Assembly: GCA_030430875.1 (NCBI GenBank)
Contig: JAUIKI010000111.1
Location: 1-5,673 of the forward strand
Length of the DNA stretch: 5,673 nucleotides
Reading direction: 5' to 3'
From: Gammaproteobacteria bacterium
Lineage (GTDB): Bacteria; Pseudomonadota; Gammaproteobacteria; Pseudomonadales; JAUIKI01
Part shown: one piece after another, positions 1 to 5,673 of the stretch
Layout of the letters: every line of letters begins with the position of its first letter
Position numbering within the stretch: the stretch's first letter is position 1
Made by a program: the position numbers and the translations under genes
The notes under the pieces: model-generated
Told to the model about the DNA's origin: nothing
Databases searched by the model: none
Seen by the model: the letters and a program-made list of their open reading frames with translations, nothing else

Positions 1-600
1 GCTAATGAAATGGAGACGGATGAGTTTGATCAATATGCAATACCGTTGTTAATACGACATAAACGTACGAATCAGTATGCAGGTACATTGCGATTAGTTA
101 TGCCTGTTGAAAACATGCCGATGAGTAAATTACCGTTTGAAATATCTTGTCCTGATAAAAACCGTTGGGAACATGTTATTAATGTTAATAAATTGAAAAA
201 AGGAAGCTTTGGAGAGATATCAAGGCTAGCAATTCTGCGTAATTTCAGGCGTCAAAATAAAGATGATACAAATAACTTTTTTGAACAGGATGAGAAACAG
301 TTTTTTCCCTTCATTGCAGTTGGTCTTTATTTGGGTGTGACCAAGTTGGTGAATGAATGTAATCTTTCCTATGCCTTTGGTTTATTTGAAACGCGATTGG
401 AAGCACGTCTGTGTGCATTAGGTTTTAGATTTCATCAGTGCAGCGAAGAGATTACATACTCTCATGGTAAAAGAGCATTGTTTTTTATAAAACATGATGA
501 CTTTTCTTTTAGTCATCATGTTCAAATCCATGATCTTTATCAAGTAATCGAGGAGAGAATATTCTTATCAAGCCCTCAAATGAGTTCGGTGGCTTGTTAG
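1..600 (+). CDS. PEP-CTERM/exosortase-associated N-acyltransferase (GNAT-type, autoinducer-synthase-like), 5' partial
   Basis: The reading frame is open from the first base (A-N-E before the Met at position 10), so 199 C-terminal residues are visible and the true start lies upstream. Family members are usually about 250 residues; their N-terminal 'RYxVYC' segment precedes the point where this window opens. Visible landmarks are the acidic ETDEFDQYA stretch, an RHKRTNQYAGTLRLV strand pair (the 'TGxxxGxxRL' strands of the fold), EISRLAILRNFRRQ (the 'SRLAVxxxxRRR' acyl-CoA or acyl-ACP binding region) and LEARLCALGFRF (the typical 'RLLxxxGFxF' segment). Enzymes of this broad group join an acyl chain from a thioester donor to an amine or amino acid, giving N-acyl amino acids or signal-like molecules; the substrate cannot be read here. 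No exosortase, PEP-CTERM protein or biosynthetic partner is visible. It converges on hxlB. I am fairly sure of the family and unsure of the specific role. Confidence 0.75.
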   Translation, partial: ANEMETDEFDQYAIPLLIRHKRTNQYAGTLRLVMPVENMPMSKLPFEISCPDKNRWEHVINVNKLKKGSFGEISRLAILRNFRRQNKDDTNNFFEQDEKQFFPFIAVGLYLGVTKLVNECNLSYAFGLFETRLEARLCALGFRFHQCSEEITYSHGKRALFFIKHDDFSFSHHVQIHDLYQVIEERIFLSSPQMSSVAC

Positions 601-691
601 TTATATGAAAATTAGGGGCTGTGCTAGATAAGTAAAATTATTTGTGACTAAATTAGGAAAGGGAGTTTCCTCATTGATCAAAATAATATGT

Positions 692-729
692 GCTAGTTAT
701 CATTGTAATAGCTTCTTGAGTTTTTTCTG
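692..729 (+). terminator. weak candidate intrinsic terminator after the acyltransferase gene
   Basis: Arms GCTA-(bulged G)-TTA and TAA-TAGC (692-712) can form a seven-pair stem with a six-base loop. They are followed by a T-rich tract that includes six Ts in a row (721-726). The stem is AT-rich and the T run starts eight bases after it, so this is a poor match to a strong terminator. Its place between convergent genes is right. A second small hairpin (AGGAAA / TTTCCT, 655-671) lies just upstream but lacks a T tract. On the minus strand neither hairpin has a good T tract, so the end of the hxlAB transcript is not explained. Confidence 0.25.
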
Positions 730-787
730 TTAAGCAAAATTGTTGATAACATCTTATGTACATGATTATTGACCTTGAAAAAGATAT

Positions 788-1369
788 TTACTCTAAGTTT
801 GCATGTCGGCGTTTCATTTCTTCTTCAGCAATTTCTTGTTCCACAATCATTTGTCCAATTACAGATTCAAGATAAAATAGGGTGCTTAATTCAAAAAGTG
901 TGCCCATAGGCATGACATTTAAACCTTCTTTACCATGCTTGGCGACTTCGTCGCGCAAATCAGTATCAATGCGGCGCTCTAGACGAACAAAGTCATCACA
1001 CAAATCATGCAATGGTGATTTGAAATTGCTGGTGATTGCAACCACCCAGGCATGATGTTCTTTTGCAGTATTAGCAACATTTAATACGCTCGCAGTGTGG
1101 CCTGAACCAGAGATTGCTACTAACAAATCACCTGCTTTGATGCTGGGAGTGCTGGTTTCTCCAACGATGAATGCTTGTTTGCCCACGTGCATCAAACGCA
1201 TGCAAAAAAAACGACCAACAAGACCGCTTCTGCCAGCGCCAACAATAAAAATGCGTTCTGCAGCGCTGACATGTTTAATAAAGCTAGTAAATGCAATATG
1301 ATCGAGTTTGCCTAATACTTTTGTTACTGATTCAAGCAAAGCAACTGTGATTGGTTCAGTTTGCATCAT
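788..1369 (-). CDS. hxlB: 6-phospho-3-hexuloisomerase (PHI)
   Basis: A 193-residue cytoplasmic SIS-domain protein, a normal length for PHI. It isomerises D-arabino-3-hexulose 6-phosphate to fructose 6-phosphate, the second step of the ribulose monophosphate pathway. Motifs seen: VGAGRSGLVGR (residues 43-53), TPSI (74-77), the phosphate-binding SGSGHT (87-92), and MPMGTLFE (153-160), whose Glu160 is in the position of the conserved SIS catalytic glutamate; the C-terminus RRHANLE is also typical. The gene starts inside the end of hxlA: its ATG overlaps the hxlA TGA in an ATGA junction. An AAGGA ribosome site nine bases upstream, within hxlA, favours the first of two tandem ATGs (1369 rather than 1366). 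SIS proteins include other sugar-phosphate isomerases, but the adjacent hexulose-phosphate synthase makes PHI the clear call. Confidence 0.93.
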   Translation of the reverse strand: MMQTEPITVALLESVTKVLGKLDHIAFTSFIKHVSAAERIFIVGAGRSGLVGRFFCMRLMHVGKQAFIVGETSTPSIKAGDLLVAISGSGHTASVLNVANTAKEHHAWVVAITSNFKSPLHDLCDDFVRLERRIDTDLRDEVAKHGKEGLNVMPMGTLFELSTLFYLESVIGQMIVEQEIAEEEMKRRHANLE

Positions 1370-1989
1370 CGCATTTTTTCCTTAATTTTTCGTGCTGCTT
1401 CTGTAGGATCAGCTTGACCAGTGATACCGCCACCAACAACAATGATAGATGGTTTTATGGCAATTATTTGATCAATGTTGTCAAGATTTACCCCACCTGC
1501 AACGCTGATATCAATATTAACGTTGCCCGCTAATTTTTCTAATTGCGCCATTGGGGATTGGCCAGCTAACTGTTGATCAATACCGGTGTGTATGCCTACG
1601 ATATCGGCGCCAAGTTTGGCCATTTGCTGAGCACGCTCAACTAGGTTTGGGACATTAATTAAATCAACCATGGTTTTTGCATTGTGTTTGCGTGCGCTTT
1701 TAATACAGCCAGCAATCGTTTTGTCATCAGCAAGACCAAGTACTGTTTGAATATTGGCGCCAATTTCAAATGAAAAATCGTGTTCATATTCACCTGCATC
1801 CATGGTTTTCATATCAACCAACAGCTCTTTTTCAGGAAAAATATTCTTGAGCAGTCTCACAAGACTGAGTCCTTCATGCTTAATCAACGGTGTGCCAATT
1901 TCAATAATATCAATGAATTCACGAGTAGCATTAACCAGGCTGATGGCTTGGTGCGATTCTAATGCATCGATAGCAAGTTGTAGTTTCAT
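1366..1989 (-). CDS. hxlA: 3-hexulose-6-phosphate synthase (HPS)
   Basis: A 207-residue cytoplasmic TIM-barrel enzyme of the orotidine 5'-monophosphate decarboxylase suprafamily. It performs the aldol addition of formaldehyde to ribulose 5-phosphate. Seen: the MKLQLAIDAL opening strand, the catalytic DMKTMD (D-x-K-x-x-D, residues 59-64), IVGIHTGID after the middle strands, ISVAGGV, and a phosphate-binding IIVVGGGITG near the C-terminus. The length is typical of stand-alone HPS. Two tandem ATGs (1992 and 1989) are possible starts; I chose 1989 because the AGGA ribosome site is seven bases from it but only four from 1992, and family members usually begin MKLQ or MELQ. The closest alternative is 3-keto-L-gulonate-6-phosphate decarboxylase, which shares the D-x-K-x-x-D motif. 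The coupled PHI gene and the absence of ascorbate-use genes argue for HPS. With no methanol or methylamine oxidation genes in view, the likely role is formaldehyde detoxification or pentose-phosphate supply, but the window is too small to settle this. Confidence 0.92.
   Translation of the reverse strand: MKLQLAIDALESHQAISLVNATREFIDIIEIGTPLIKHEGLSLVRLLKNIFPEKELLVDMKTMDAGEYEHDFSFEIGANIQTVLGLADDKTIAGCIKSARKHNAKTMVDLINVPNLVERAQQMAKLGADIVGIHTGIDQQLAGQSPMAQLEKLAGNVNIDISVAGGVNLDNIDQIIAIKPSIIVVGGGITGQADPTEAARKIKEKMR
1379..1383 (-). promoter_or_regulatory. ribosome binding site of hxlB, inside hxlA
   Basis: AAGGA on the minus strand sits nine bases before the first hxlB ATG and twelve before the second. 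It lies within the last codons of hxlA, so ribosomes finishing hxlA can reinitiate at the overlapping TGATGATG junction. This spacing decides for the upstream ATG. Confidence 0.6.
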
Positions 1990-1996
1990 CATGATT

Positions 1997-2000
1997 TCCT
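1997..2000 (-). promoter_or_regulatory. ribosome binding site of hxlA
   Basis: AGGA on the minus strand lies four bases before the first ATG (1992) and seven before the second (1989). The better spacing supports the second ATG, which also fits the usual N-terminus of the family. Confidence 0.55.
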
Positions 2001-2011
2001 TACTTTATGTG

Positions 2012-2041
2012 CTTATATTTAAATCTAGTCTAGTTTTGTAA
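2012..2041 (-). promoter_or_regulatory. candidate promoter of hxlAB with an internal palindrome
   Basis: On the minus strand a -35-like TTACAA (2041-2036) and a -10-like TATAAG (2017-2012) are separated by 18 bases, about 20 bases ahead of hxlA. The -35 match is weak. The spacer contains an imperfect 17-base palindrome (2021-2037) with CTAG half-sites: AAATCTAG and CTAGTTTT around a central T. Its position between the promoter elements is where a repressor or MerR-type activator would bind, but no regulator gene is visible. Other AT-rich boxes nearby could serve as the promoter instead. Confidence 0.3.
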
Positions 2042-2134
2042 GTAATCCAGCCTGATTGGGCTATAAAATATTGGAGAATATTGCAATAAAAGCTAACTAG
2101 AAGAAAAATGAGAGAAAAAGGGCTAAATTGATGC

Positions 2135-2173
2135 GCAAAACGTAGGTAATAACAAGTCGTTGGTTAGTTTTGC
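2135..2173. repeat. imperfect inverted repeat in the divergent hxlA-prfB region
   Basis: Perfect seven-base arms GCAAAAC (2135-2141) and GTTTTGC (2167-2173) enclose smaller inner pairs, TAA with TTA and AAC with GTT, around an AAGTC loop (2154-2158). There is an unpaired GTAGG on the left side. No T tract follows on either strand, so it is not a standard terminator. It lies upstream of both proposed promoters, where a binding site or a small structured RNA is possible. The remainder of 1990-2292 shows a short palindrome TATTGCAATA (2079-2088) and no credible small gene. Confidence 0.35.
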
Positions 2174-2234
2174 AACGAAAAGAGGAAGATTCTTAACTGT
2201 TTTCATCATTGTGGTTTTATTGCAGCAGTCTACA

Positions 2235-2266
2235 TTGGTGAATCTTTTCAATTAATCGGCTAGAAT
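2235..2266 (+). promoter_or_regulatory. candidate sigma-70 promoter of prfB(-lysS)
   Basis: A good -10 box, TAGAAT (2261-2266), lies about 27 bases before the prfB ATG. The best upstream -35-like element is TTGGTG (2235-2240), but the 20-base spacer is longer than usual. Transcription would start near 2273, leaving a leader of roughly 20 bases. The -10 is the stronger part of this call. Confidence 0.4.
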
Positions 2267-2292
2267 ACGCGGTTTAAATCAGATGATGACAC

Positions 2293-3391
2293 ATGATAGA
2301 AATAAACCCAATTACTACGAAACTTGATGATTTGTCACAAAGACTCACTGCTATTAGGGGGTATCTTTGACTACGATACGAAAAAAGATAAATTACAAGA
2401 AGTCAGTCGAGAGTTAGAAGATCCAGCCATTTGGGATGATCCTGAGAATGCCCAATCGCTAGGAAAAGAGCGAGTGCAACTTGAAAATGTGGTTGAGAAA
2501 CTTGATCTTCTGACAAATCAAATCAGTGATACGACTGAGCTTTTTGAGCTGGCTAAATCTGATCAAGATGAGCATATGTTGACTGAAATTCAGTTAAGCT
2601 TAAATGAGATTGAGAAAGTTTTGGCAGAACTTGAGTTTAGACGAATGTTTTCTGGTGAGTTAGATCACACTAATGCTTATCTTGATATTCAGTCAGGTTC
2701 AGGAGGAACCGAAGCGCAAGATTGGGCTGAAATGTTGCTGCGAATGTATTTGCGTTGGGGGGAGCAAAAAGATTTTAAAGTTGAGATGATTGAAGTTTCA
2801 CCTGGAGACGTTGCCGGCATAAAAAGTGCCACAGTTAAGTTTGAAGGTGATTATGCTTATGGCTGGTTGCGAACAGAGACAGGAGTGCATCGCCTTGTGC
2901 GAAAATCACCGTTTGATTCAGGTAGTCGACGACATACATCATTTGCGTCAATTTTTGTTTTTCCTGAAATCGACGATTCAATTGAAATTGAAATTAATCC
3001 AGCTGATTTGCGTATTGACACTTATCGAGCCAGTGGTGCTGGTGGACAACATGTGAATCGAACTGATTCAGCTGTGCGAATCACTCACATCCCATCAGGG
3101 ATTGTGGTACAGTGCCAAAATCAACGCTCACAACATCAAAACAAAGACAGCGCATTTAAACAATTGCGCGCAAAATTATATGAACTTGAATTGCAAAAAC
3201 GCCAAGAAGCCACGCAAGCATTGGAAGATAGCAAAGCAGATATTGGGTGGGGGAGTCAGATTCGATCTTATGTGCTTGATCAATCACGAATTAAAGATTT
3301 GCGCACTAATATTGAAACCAGCAATACCCAAGCAGTGCTTGATGGTGATCTTGATTCATTCATTGTAGCTAGTTTAAAAACCGGATTATAA
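2293..3391 (+). CDS. prfB: peptide chain release factor 2 (RF2), made by programmed +1 frameshift
   Basis: RF2 recognises UGA and UAA stop codons in the ribosome and triggers release of the finished protein. Translation starts at 2293 (MIEINPITTK..., compare E. coli MFEINP), reads 25 codons to CTT, meets an in-frame TGA at 2368, slips +1 by skipping T2368, and continues with GAC in the frame that ends at 3391. The product is 365 residues, exactly the length of E. coli RF2. An in-frame TGA at 2287 rules out an upstream start in the same frame; an ATG at 2324 lies in the downstream frame and is not the real start. Seen: helical N-terminal region, the stop-codon-reading tripeptide SPF (205-207), Ala at 246, the peptidyl-transferase GGQ (250-252), and IGWGSQIRSYVLD near the C-terminus. 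No strong ribosome site precedes the ATG. It is followed 15 bases later by lysS, a conserved gammaproteobacterial pairing. Confidence 0.97.
2356..2371 (+). promoter_or_regulatory. RF2 programmed +1 frameshift site
   Basis: The site reads AGG GGG TAT CTT TGA C, with all elements of the known RF2 recoding signal. The internal Shine-Dalgarno-like AGGGGG (2356-2361) ends three bases before the slippery CTT (2365-2367), followed by the stop TGA (2368-2370) and a C that weakens termination. When RF2 is scarce, the ribosome pauses at UGA and the CUU-reading tRNA slips to UUU, so full-length RF2 is made. When RF2 is plentiful, the 25-residue product is terminated. The mechanism is established in E. 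coli; here it is inferred from sequence identity of the site. Confidence 0.96.
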
Positions 3392-3406
3392 AACGCGAGT
3401 AATATT

Positions 3407-4927
3407 ATGAGTGAACAAACTTCACAATCACATCCTGATTCAATTTATGAACAAGAATTATTGAATCAGCGTCGAGAAAAACTGCAAAAAATAAAAGAGC
3501 AAAGGCAAGCCTTTCCAAATGATTTTCGTCGTGACACAGTAGCTAGTGAATTGCATGATCAATATGCAAATTTAAATAACGATGCACTTGGTGCTATTGA
3601 TAAAACGTTTAAAGTTGCTGGTCGCATGATGTTGCGTCGTGTGATGGGAAAAGCAAGTTTTGCTACGATTCAAGATGCAAGTGGACGCATTCAATTATAT
3701 GTGCGTCGAGATGATCTCAAAGAGGGTGTTTATTTCGATTTCAAACAATGGGATTTGGGGGATATCGTTGGAGCAGAAGGAACATTGTTCAAAACGAAAA
3801 CAGGAGAGCTTTCATTAGCCATCAACGCGATTCAACTGCTATCAAAATCTATTAGACCATTGCCTGAAAAGCATAAAGGACTAACTGATGTTGAAACACG
3901 TTATCGACAACGCTATTTAGATTTAATTGCCAATGAGAGTTCGCGAGATGTGTTTGTAACACGTTCGAAAATTGTTGAGGCAATTCGCCAATTTTTTAAT
4001 CATCGTGAATTCATGGAAGTAGAAACGCCGATGATGCAGATGATTCCAGGTGGTGCGACAGCAAAACCATTCATTACTCATCATAATGCGCTTGATATGC
4101 AGCTTTATTTGCGTGTCGCCCCTGAGCTTTATCTGAAGCGTTTGATTGTCGGTGGATTTGAAAAAATTTACGAAATTAATCGTAATTTTCGCAATGAAGG
4201 GTTGTCGGCTCAGCATAATCCTGAATTCACAATGTTGGAATTTTATCAGACATATGCTGACTATCATGATCTCATGGATTTTACTGAAGAATTATTCAAA
4301 TTTATTGCAAAAACTGTGTGCCAGACAGATAAAATTATCTATCAAGGCAAAGAGCTTGACTTTGGTCAACCGTTCAAGCGTTTGGCATTAAAACAGGCTG
4401 TTTTGGACTATAATCCTGATTTGAATGCGTCTGATGTTGATGATTTTGAGACATTGAAAAACTATGCGACTAAGCTTGGTGTTTCTGTTAAGGATTCATG
4501 GGGAATTGGTAAAATCCAGTTGGAAATTTTCGAAAAAACCGGTGAGCATTTACTAGAGCAGCCAACATTTATTACGCAGTTTCCAACTGAAGTATCACCA
4601 CTTGCCAGACAAAATGATGCCAATCCAGAAATTGTTGATCGGTTTGAGTTGTTTATTGTTGGACGTGAAATTGCTAATGGTTTTTCTGAGTTGAACGATC
4701 CTGAAGAACAAGCAAGACGGTTTCATTTGCAGGTGCAAGAAAAAGATTCTGGTGATGATGAAGCCATGCACTTTGATAATGATTATATTGTTGCCCTGGA
4801 ACATGGAATGCCACCAACAGCAGGCGAGGGAATTGGGATTGATCGTTTAGTTATGCTGTTTACTGATTCCCCATCAATTCGCGATGTATTACTGTTTCCA
4901 TATATGCGGTTTGTGTATCAAGAATAA
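3407..4927 (+). CDS. lysS: lysyl-tRNA synthetase, class II
   Basis: A 506-residue cytoplasmic enzyme that attaches lysine to tRNA-Lys using ATP; the length fits the family (E. coli LysS is 505). The N-terminal part carries the anticodon-binding OB fold (around VAGRMMLRRVMGKASF to the QLYVRRD strand). The catalytic core shows class II motif 1 (EFMEVETPMM), motif 2 (RNFRNEG at 259-265, followed by HNPEFTMLEFYQTYADY) and motif 3 (GIGIDR at 475-480, followed by SIRDVLLFP). No key residue appears to be missing. The ATG at 3407 follows the prfB stop by 15 bases and gives the usual MSEQ-type start, although the ribosome site is weak. It probably shares the prfB transcript. An 18-base gap separates it from the next gene, so the run may be a three-gene operon. 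The bacterial-type class II enzyme is clear; class I LysRS is excluded by the motifs. Confidence 0.98.
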   Translation: MSEQTSQSHPDSIYEQELLNQRREKLQKIKEQRQAFPNDFRRDTVASELHDQYANLNNDALGAIDKTFKVAGRMMLRRVMGKASFATIQDASGRIQLYVRRDDLKEGVYFDFKQWDLGDIVGAEGTLFKTKTGELSLAINAIQLLSKSIRPLPEKHKGLTDVETRYRQRYLDLIANESSRDVFVTRSKIVEAIRQFFNHREFMEVETPMMQMIPGGATAKPFITHHNALDMQLYLRVAPELYLKRLIVGGFEKIYEINRNFRNEGLSAQHNPEFTMLEFYQTYADYHDLMDFTEELFKFIAKTVCQTDKIIYQGKELDFGQPFKRLALKQAVLDYNPDLNASDVDDFETLKNYATKLGVSVKDSWGIGKIQLEIFEKTGEHLLEQPTFITQFPTEVSPLARQNDANPEIVDRFELFIVGREIANGFSELNDPEEQARRFHLQVQEKDSGDDEAMHFDNDYIVALEHGMPPTAGEGIGIDRLVMLFTDSPSIRDVLLFPYMRFVYQE

Positions 4928-4933
4928 CAACAC

Positions 4934-4939
4934 TGAGGA
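4934..4939 (+). promoter_or_regulatory. ribosome binding site of the alpha/beta hydrolase gene
   Basis: TGAGGA lies just after the lysS stop, with GAGG seven bases before the ATG at 4946. It is the clearest ribosome site in the window, fixes this start, and suggests independent initiation on a shared transcript. Confidence 0.6.
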
Positions 4940-4945
4940 TTGATC

Positions 4946-5673
4946 ATGCAACATGAAATTCAATGGGTAACAAGTAAAGATAATAAGCAGTTATTTTTAA
5001 GGCGTTGGTTTGACCCTTCGCGTCAACCACGTGCAATCATTCATATTTCTCATGGTATGGGTGATCATAGTGCTCGTTATGAAAAACTTGCAGAAAAATT
5101 AGTTCAACTTGATTGTGTGGTGTTTGCAAATGATCATCGTGGTCATGGTGAGACTGGAAAGAAAGATTTACTTGGGCATTATGCCGATAAAAATGGTTGG
5201 GAATTATTGATCGATGATTTAGATCGGCACATGAATGAAGCACGTAAATATCATCCAACTCTCCCCGTTATTTTGTTAGGACACAGTATGGGGTGCGCAA
5301 TTGCGCAGGCTTATGCAATTGACCATGGTGAGAAATTAGCTGGCCTGATTTTGTCGGGACCAAATTATGGTATGCCTGCCTTTTTTGGTGCAGTGCAATT
5401 GGTTGCAAAAGCAGAGGGATTACGAATTGGTAATCGTACTCCCAGCAAATTAATCAATCATTTATCATTTAGTTCGTTTAACAACCGGTTCAAGCCCAGT
5501 CGTACGGAATTTGATTGGTTGAGTCGAGATCATAAACAAGTGGATTTGTATGTTGATGATCCTTGGTGTGGTTTTATGTGTACGCCACAACTATGGTCAG
5601 ATTTTTTAGGCGGTTTAAAGCAAATTTTTCAGCATAAAAATCAGCAAAAAATTCCTAAAGATTTGCCGATTTA
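4946..5673 (+). CDS. alpha/beta hydrolase, monoacylglycerol lipase/lysophospholipase type (serine aminopeptidase S33 fold), 3' partial
   Basis: The frame is open from the ATG at 4946 to the end of the window, giving 242 residues of a protein probably a little over 300 long. It starts MQHEIQWVTSKD and has no signal peptide, so it is likely cytoplasmic. Seen: the oxyanion-hole segment HGMGDHSARY (36-45), the NDHRGHGET strand-turn typical of the monoglyceride lipase-like group, the nucleophile elbow GHSMG with Ser114 (112-116), and YVDDPWCGF, a segment common in bacterial members. The window stops at KDLPI, the strand that normally leads to the catalytic Asp, so Asp and His cannot be checked. 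The family hydrolyses esters of glycerol or lysophospholipids; the substrate here is not determined. It follows lysS by 18 bases with its own good ribosome site, so cotranscription is likely but a functional link to translation is doubtful. Confidence 0.85.
   Translation, partial: MQHEIQWVTSKDNKQLFLRRWFDPSRQPRAIIHISHGMGDHSARYEKLAEKLVQLDCVVFANDHRGHGETGKKDLLGHYADKNGWELLIDDLDRHMNEARKYHPTLPVILLGHSMGCAIAQAYAIDHGEKLAGLILSGPNYGMPAFFGAVQLVAKAEGLRIGNRTPSKLINHLSFSSFNNRFKPSRTEFDWLSRDHKQVDLYVDDPWCGFMCTPQLWSDFLGGLKQIFQHKNQQKIPKDLPI

Noticed and set aside
655..671. Hairpin AGGAAA / TTTCCT as a bidirectional terminator between the convergent genes
   Set aside because: The stem is six pairs and no T tract follows on either strand; the 692-729 candidate is slightly better.
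2021..2037. CTAG palindrome as a tryptophan-repressor operator
   Set aside because: TrpR sites have CTAG half-sites four bases apart (CTAGTTAACTAG); here only one base separates them, and the neighbouring genes are not related to tryptophan.
1754..2041. Plus-strand open frame of 95 codons overlapping the start of hxlA
   Set aside because: It is a shadow of the hxlA coding sequence with a low-complexity Ser/Ile composition, and hxlA is unambiguous on the other strand.
2079..2088. Perfect ten-base palindrome TATTGCAATA as a protein-binding site
   Set aside because: Such AT-rich palindromes are common by chance in DNA of this composition, and it does not sit in a clear promoter position.
2324..2368. 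An ATG at 2324 that opens a continuous frame into RF2, giving an apparent N-terminus MMICHKDSLLLGG
   Set aside because: This segment is the out-of-frame reading of the true RF2 N-terminus. The conserved MIEINP...RGYL sequence is in the other frame and joins at the frameshift site.
3923..4267. Minus-strand open frame of 114 codons inside lysS
   Set aside because: It lies antisense to the highly conserved class II motifs 1 and 2 of lysS and shows no family features of its own.
5037..5258. Minus-strand open frame of 73 codons rich in His and Asp (HHDHDDH), resembling a metal-binding peptide
   Set aside because: It is exactly antisense to the conserved hydrolase segment with NDHRGHGET; the His/Asp richness comes from complementing that coding sequence, and no ribosome site supports it.

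Overview
The window is about 5.7 kb of AT-rich, densely coding bacterial DNA. The RF2 and lysyl-tRNA synthetase sequences are clearly gammaproteobacterial: RF2 is 365 residues, aligns with E. coli RF2 without gaps at its key motifs, and keeps the same frameshift site. The base composition and gene mix would suit the Legionella/Coxiella side of the Gammaproteobacteria, but that placement is an inference. I see no insertion sequence, phage gene, CRISPR array, tRNA or rRNA.

Layout from left to right. (1) Positions 1-600 hold the 3' part of a plus-strand gene for an N-acyltransferase of the PEP-CTERM/exosortase-associated (autoinducer-synthase-like GNAT) type; its start lies outside the window. 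(2) A 187-base convergent gap (601-787) carries a weak hairpin/T-tract terminator candidate. (3) On the minus strand, 1989 down to 788, lies a two-gene operon, hxlA-hxlB, encoding 3-hexulose-6-phosphate synthase and 6-phospho-3-hexuloisomerase. These are the two dedicated enzymes of the ribulose monophosphate route of formaldehyde fixation, and the genes are translationally coupled. (4) A divergent region of about 300 bases (1990-2292) holds candidate promoters for both sides, an interrupted palindrome inside the proposed hxlA promoter, and a larger imperfect inverted repeat in the middle. (5) On the plus strand lies a run of three tightly spaced genes: prfB (RF2, with the classic +1 programmed frameshift), lysS (lysyl-tRNA synthetase) and an alpha/beta hydrolase of the monoacylglycerol lipase/lysophospholipase type, cut off by the window end.

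How the genes relate: hxlA and hxlB catalyse consecutive steps (formaldehyde + ribulose 5-phosphate to hexulose 6-phosphate, then to fructose 6-phosphate). prfB-lysS is a long-conserved gammaproteobacterial translation gene pair, and RF2 controls its own synthesis through the frameshift. The acyltransferase and the hydrolase are not obviously linked to either set. I found no convincing new biological system. The points most worth a second look are the formaldehyde-fixation cassette beside housekeeping genes, the acyltransferase with no visible partner genes, and the unassigned symmetrical sequences in the divergent promoter region.
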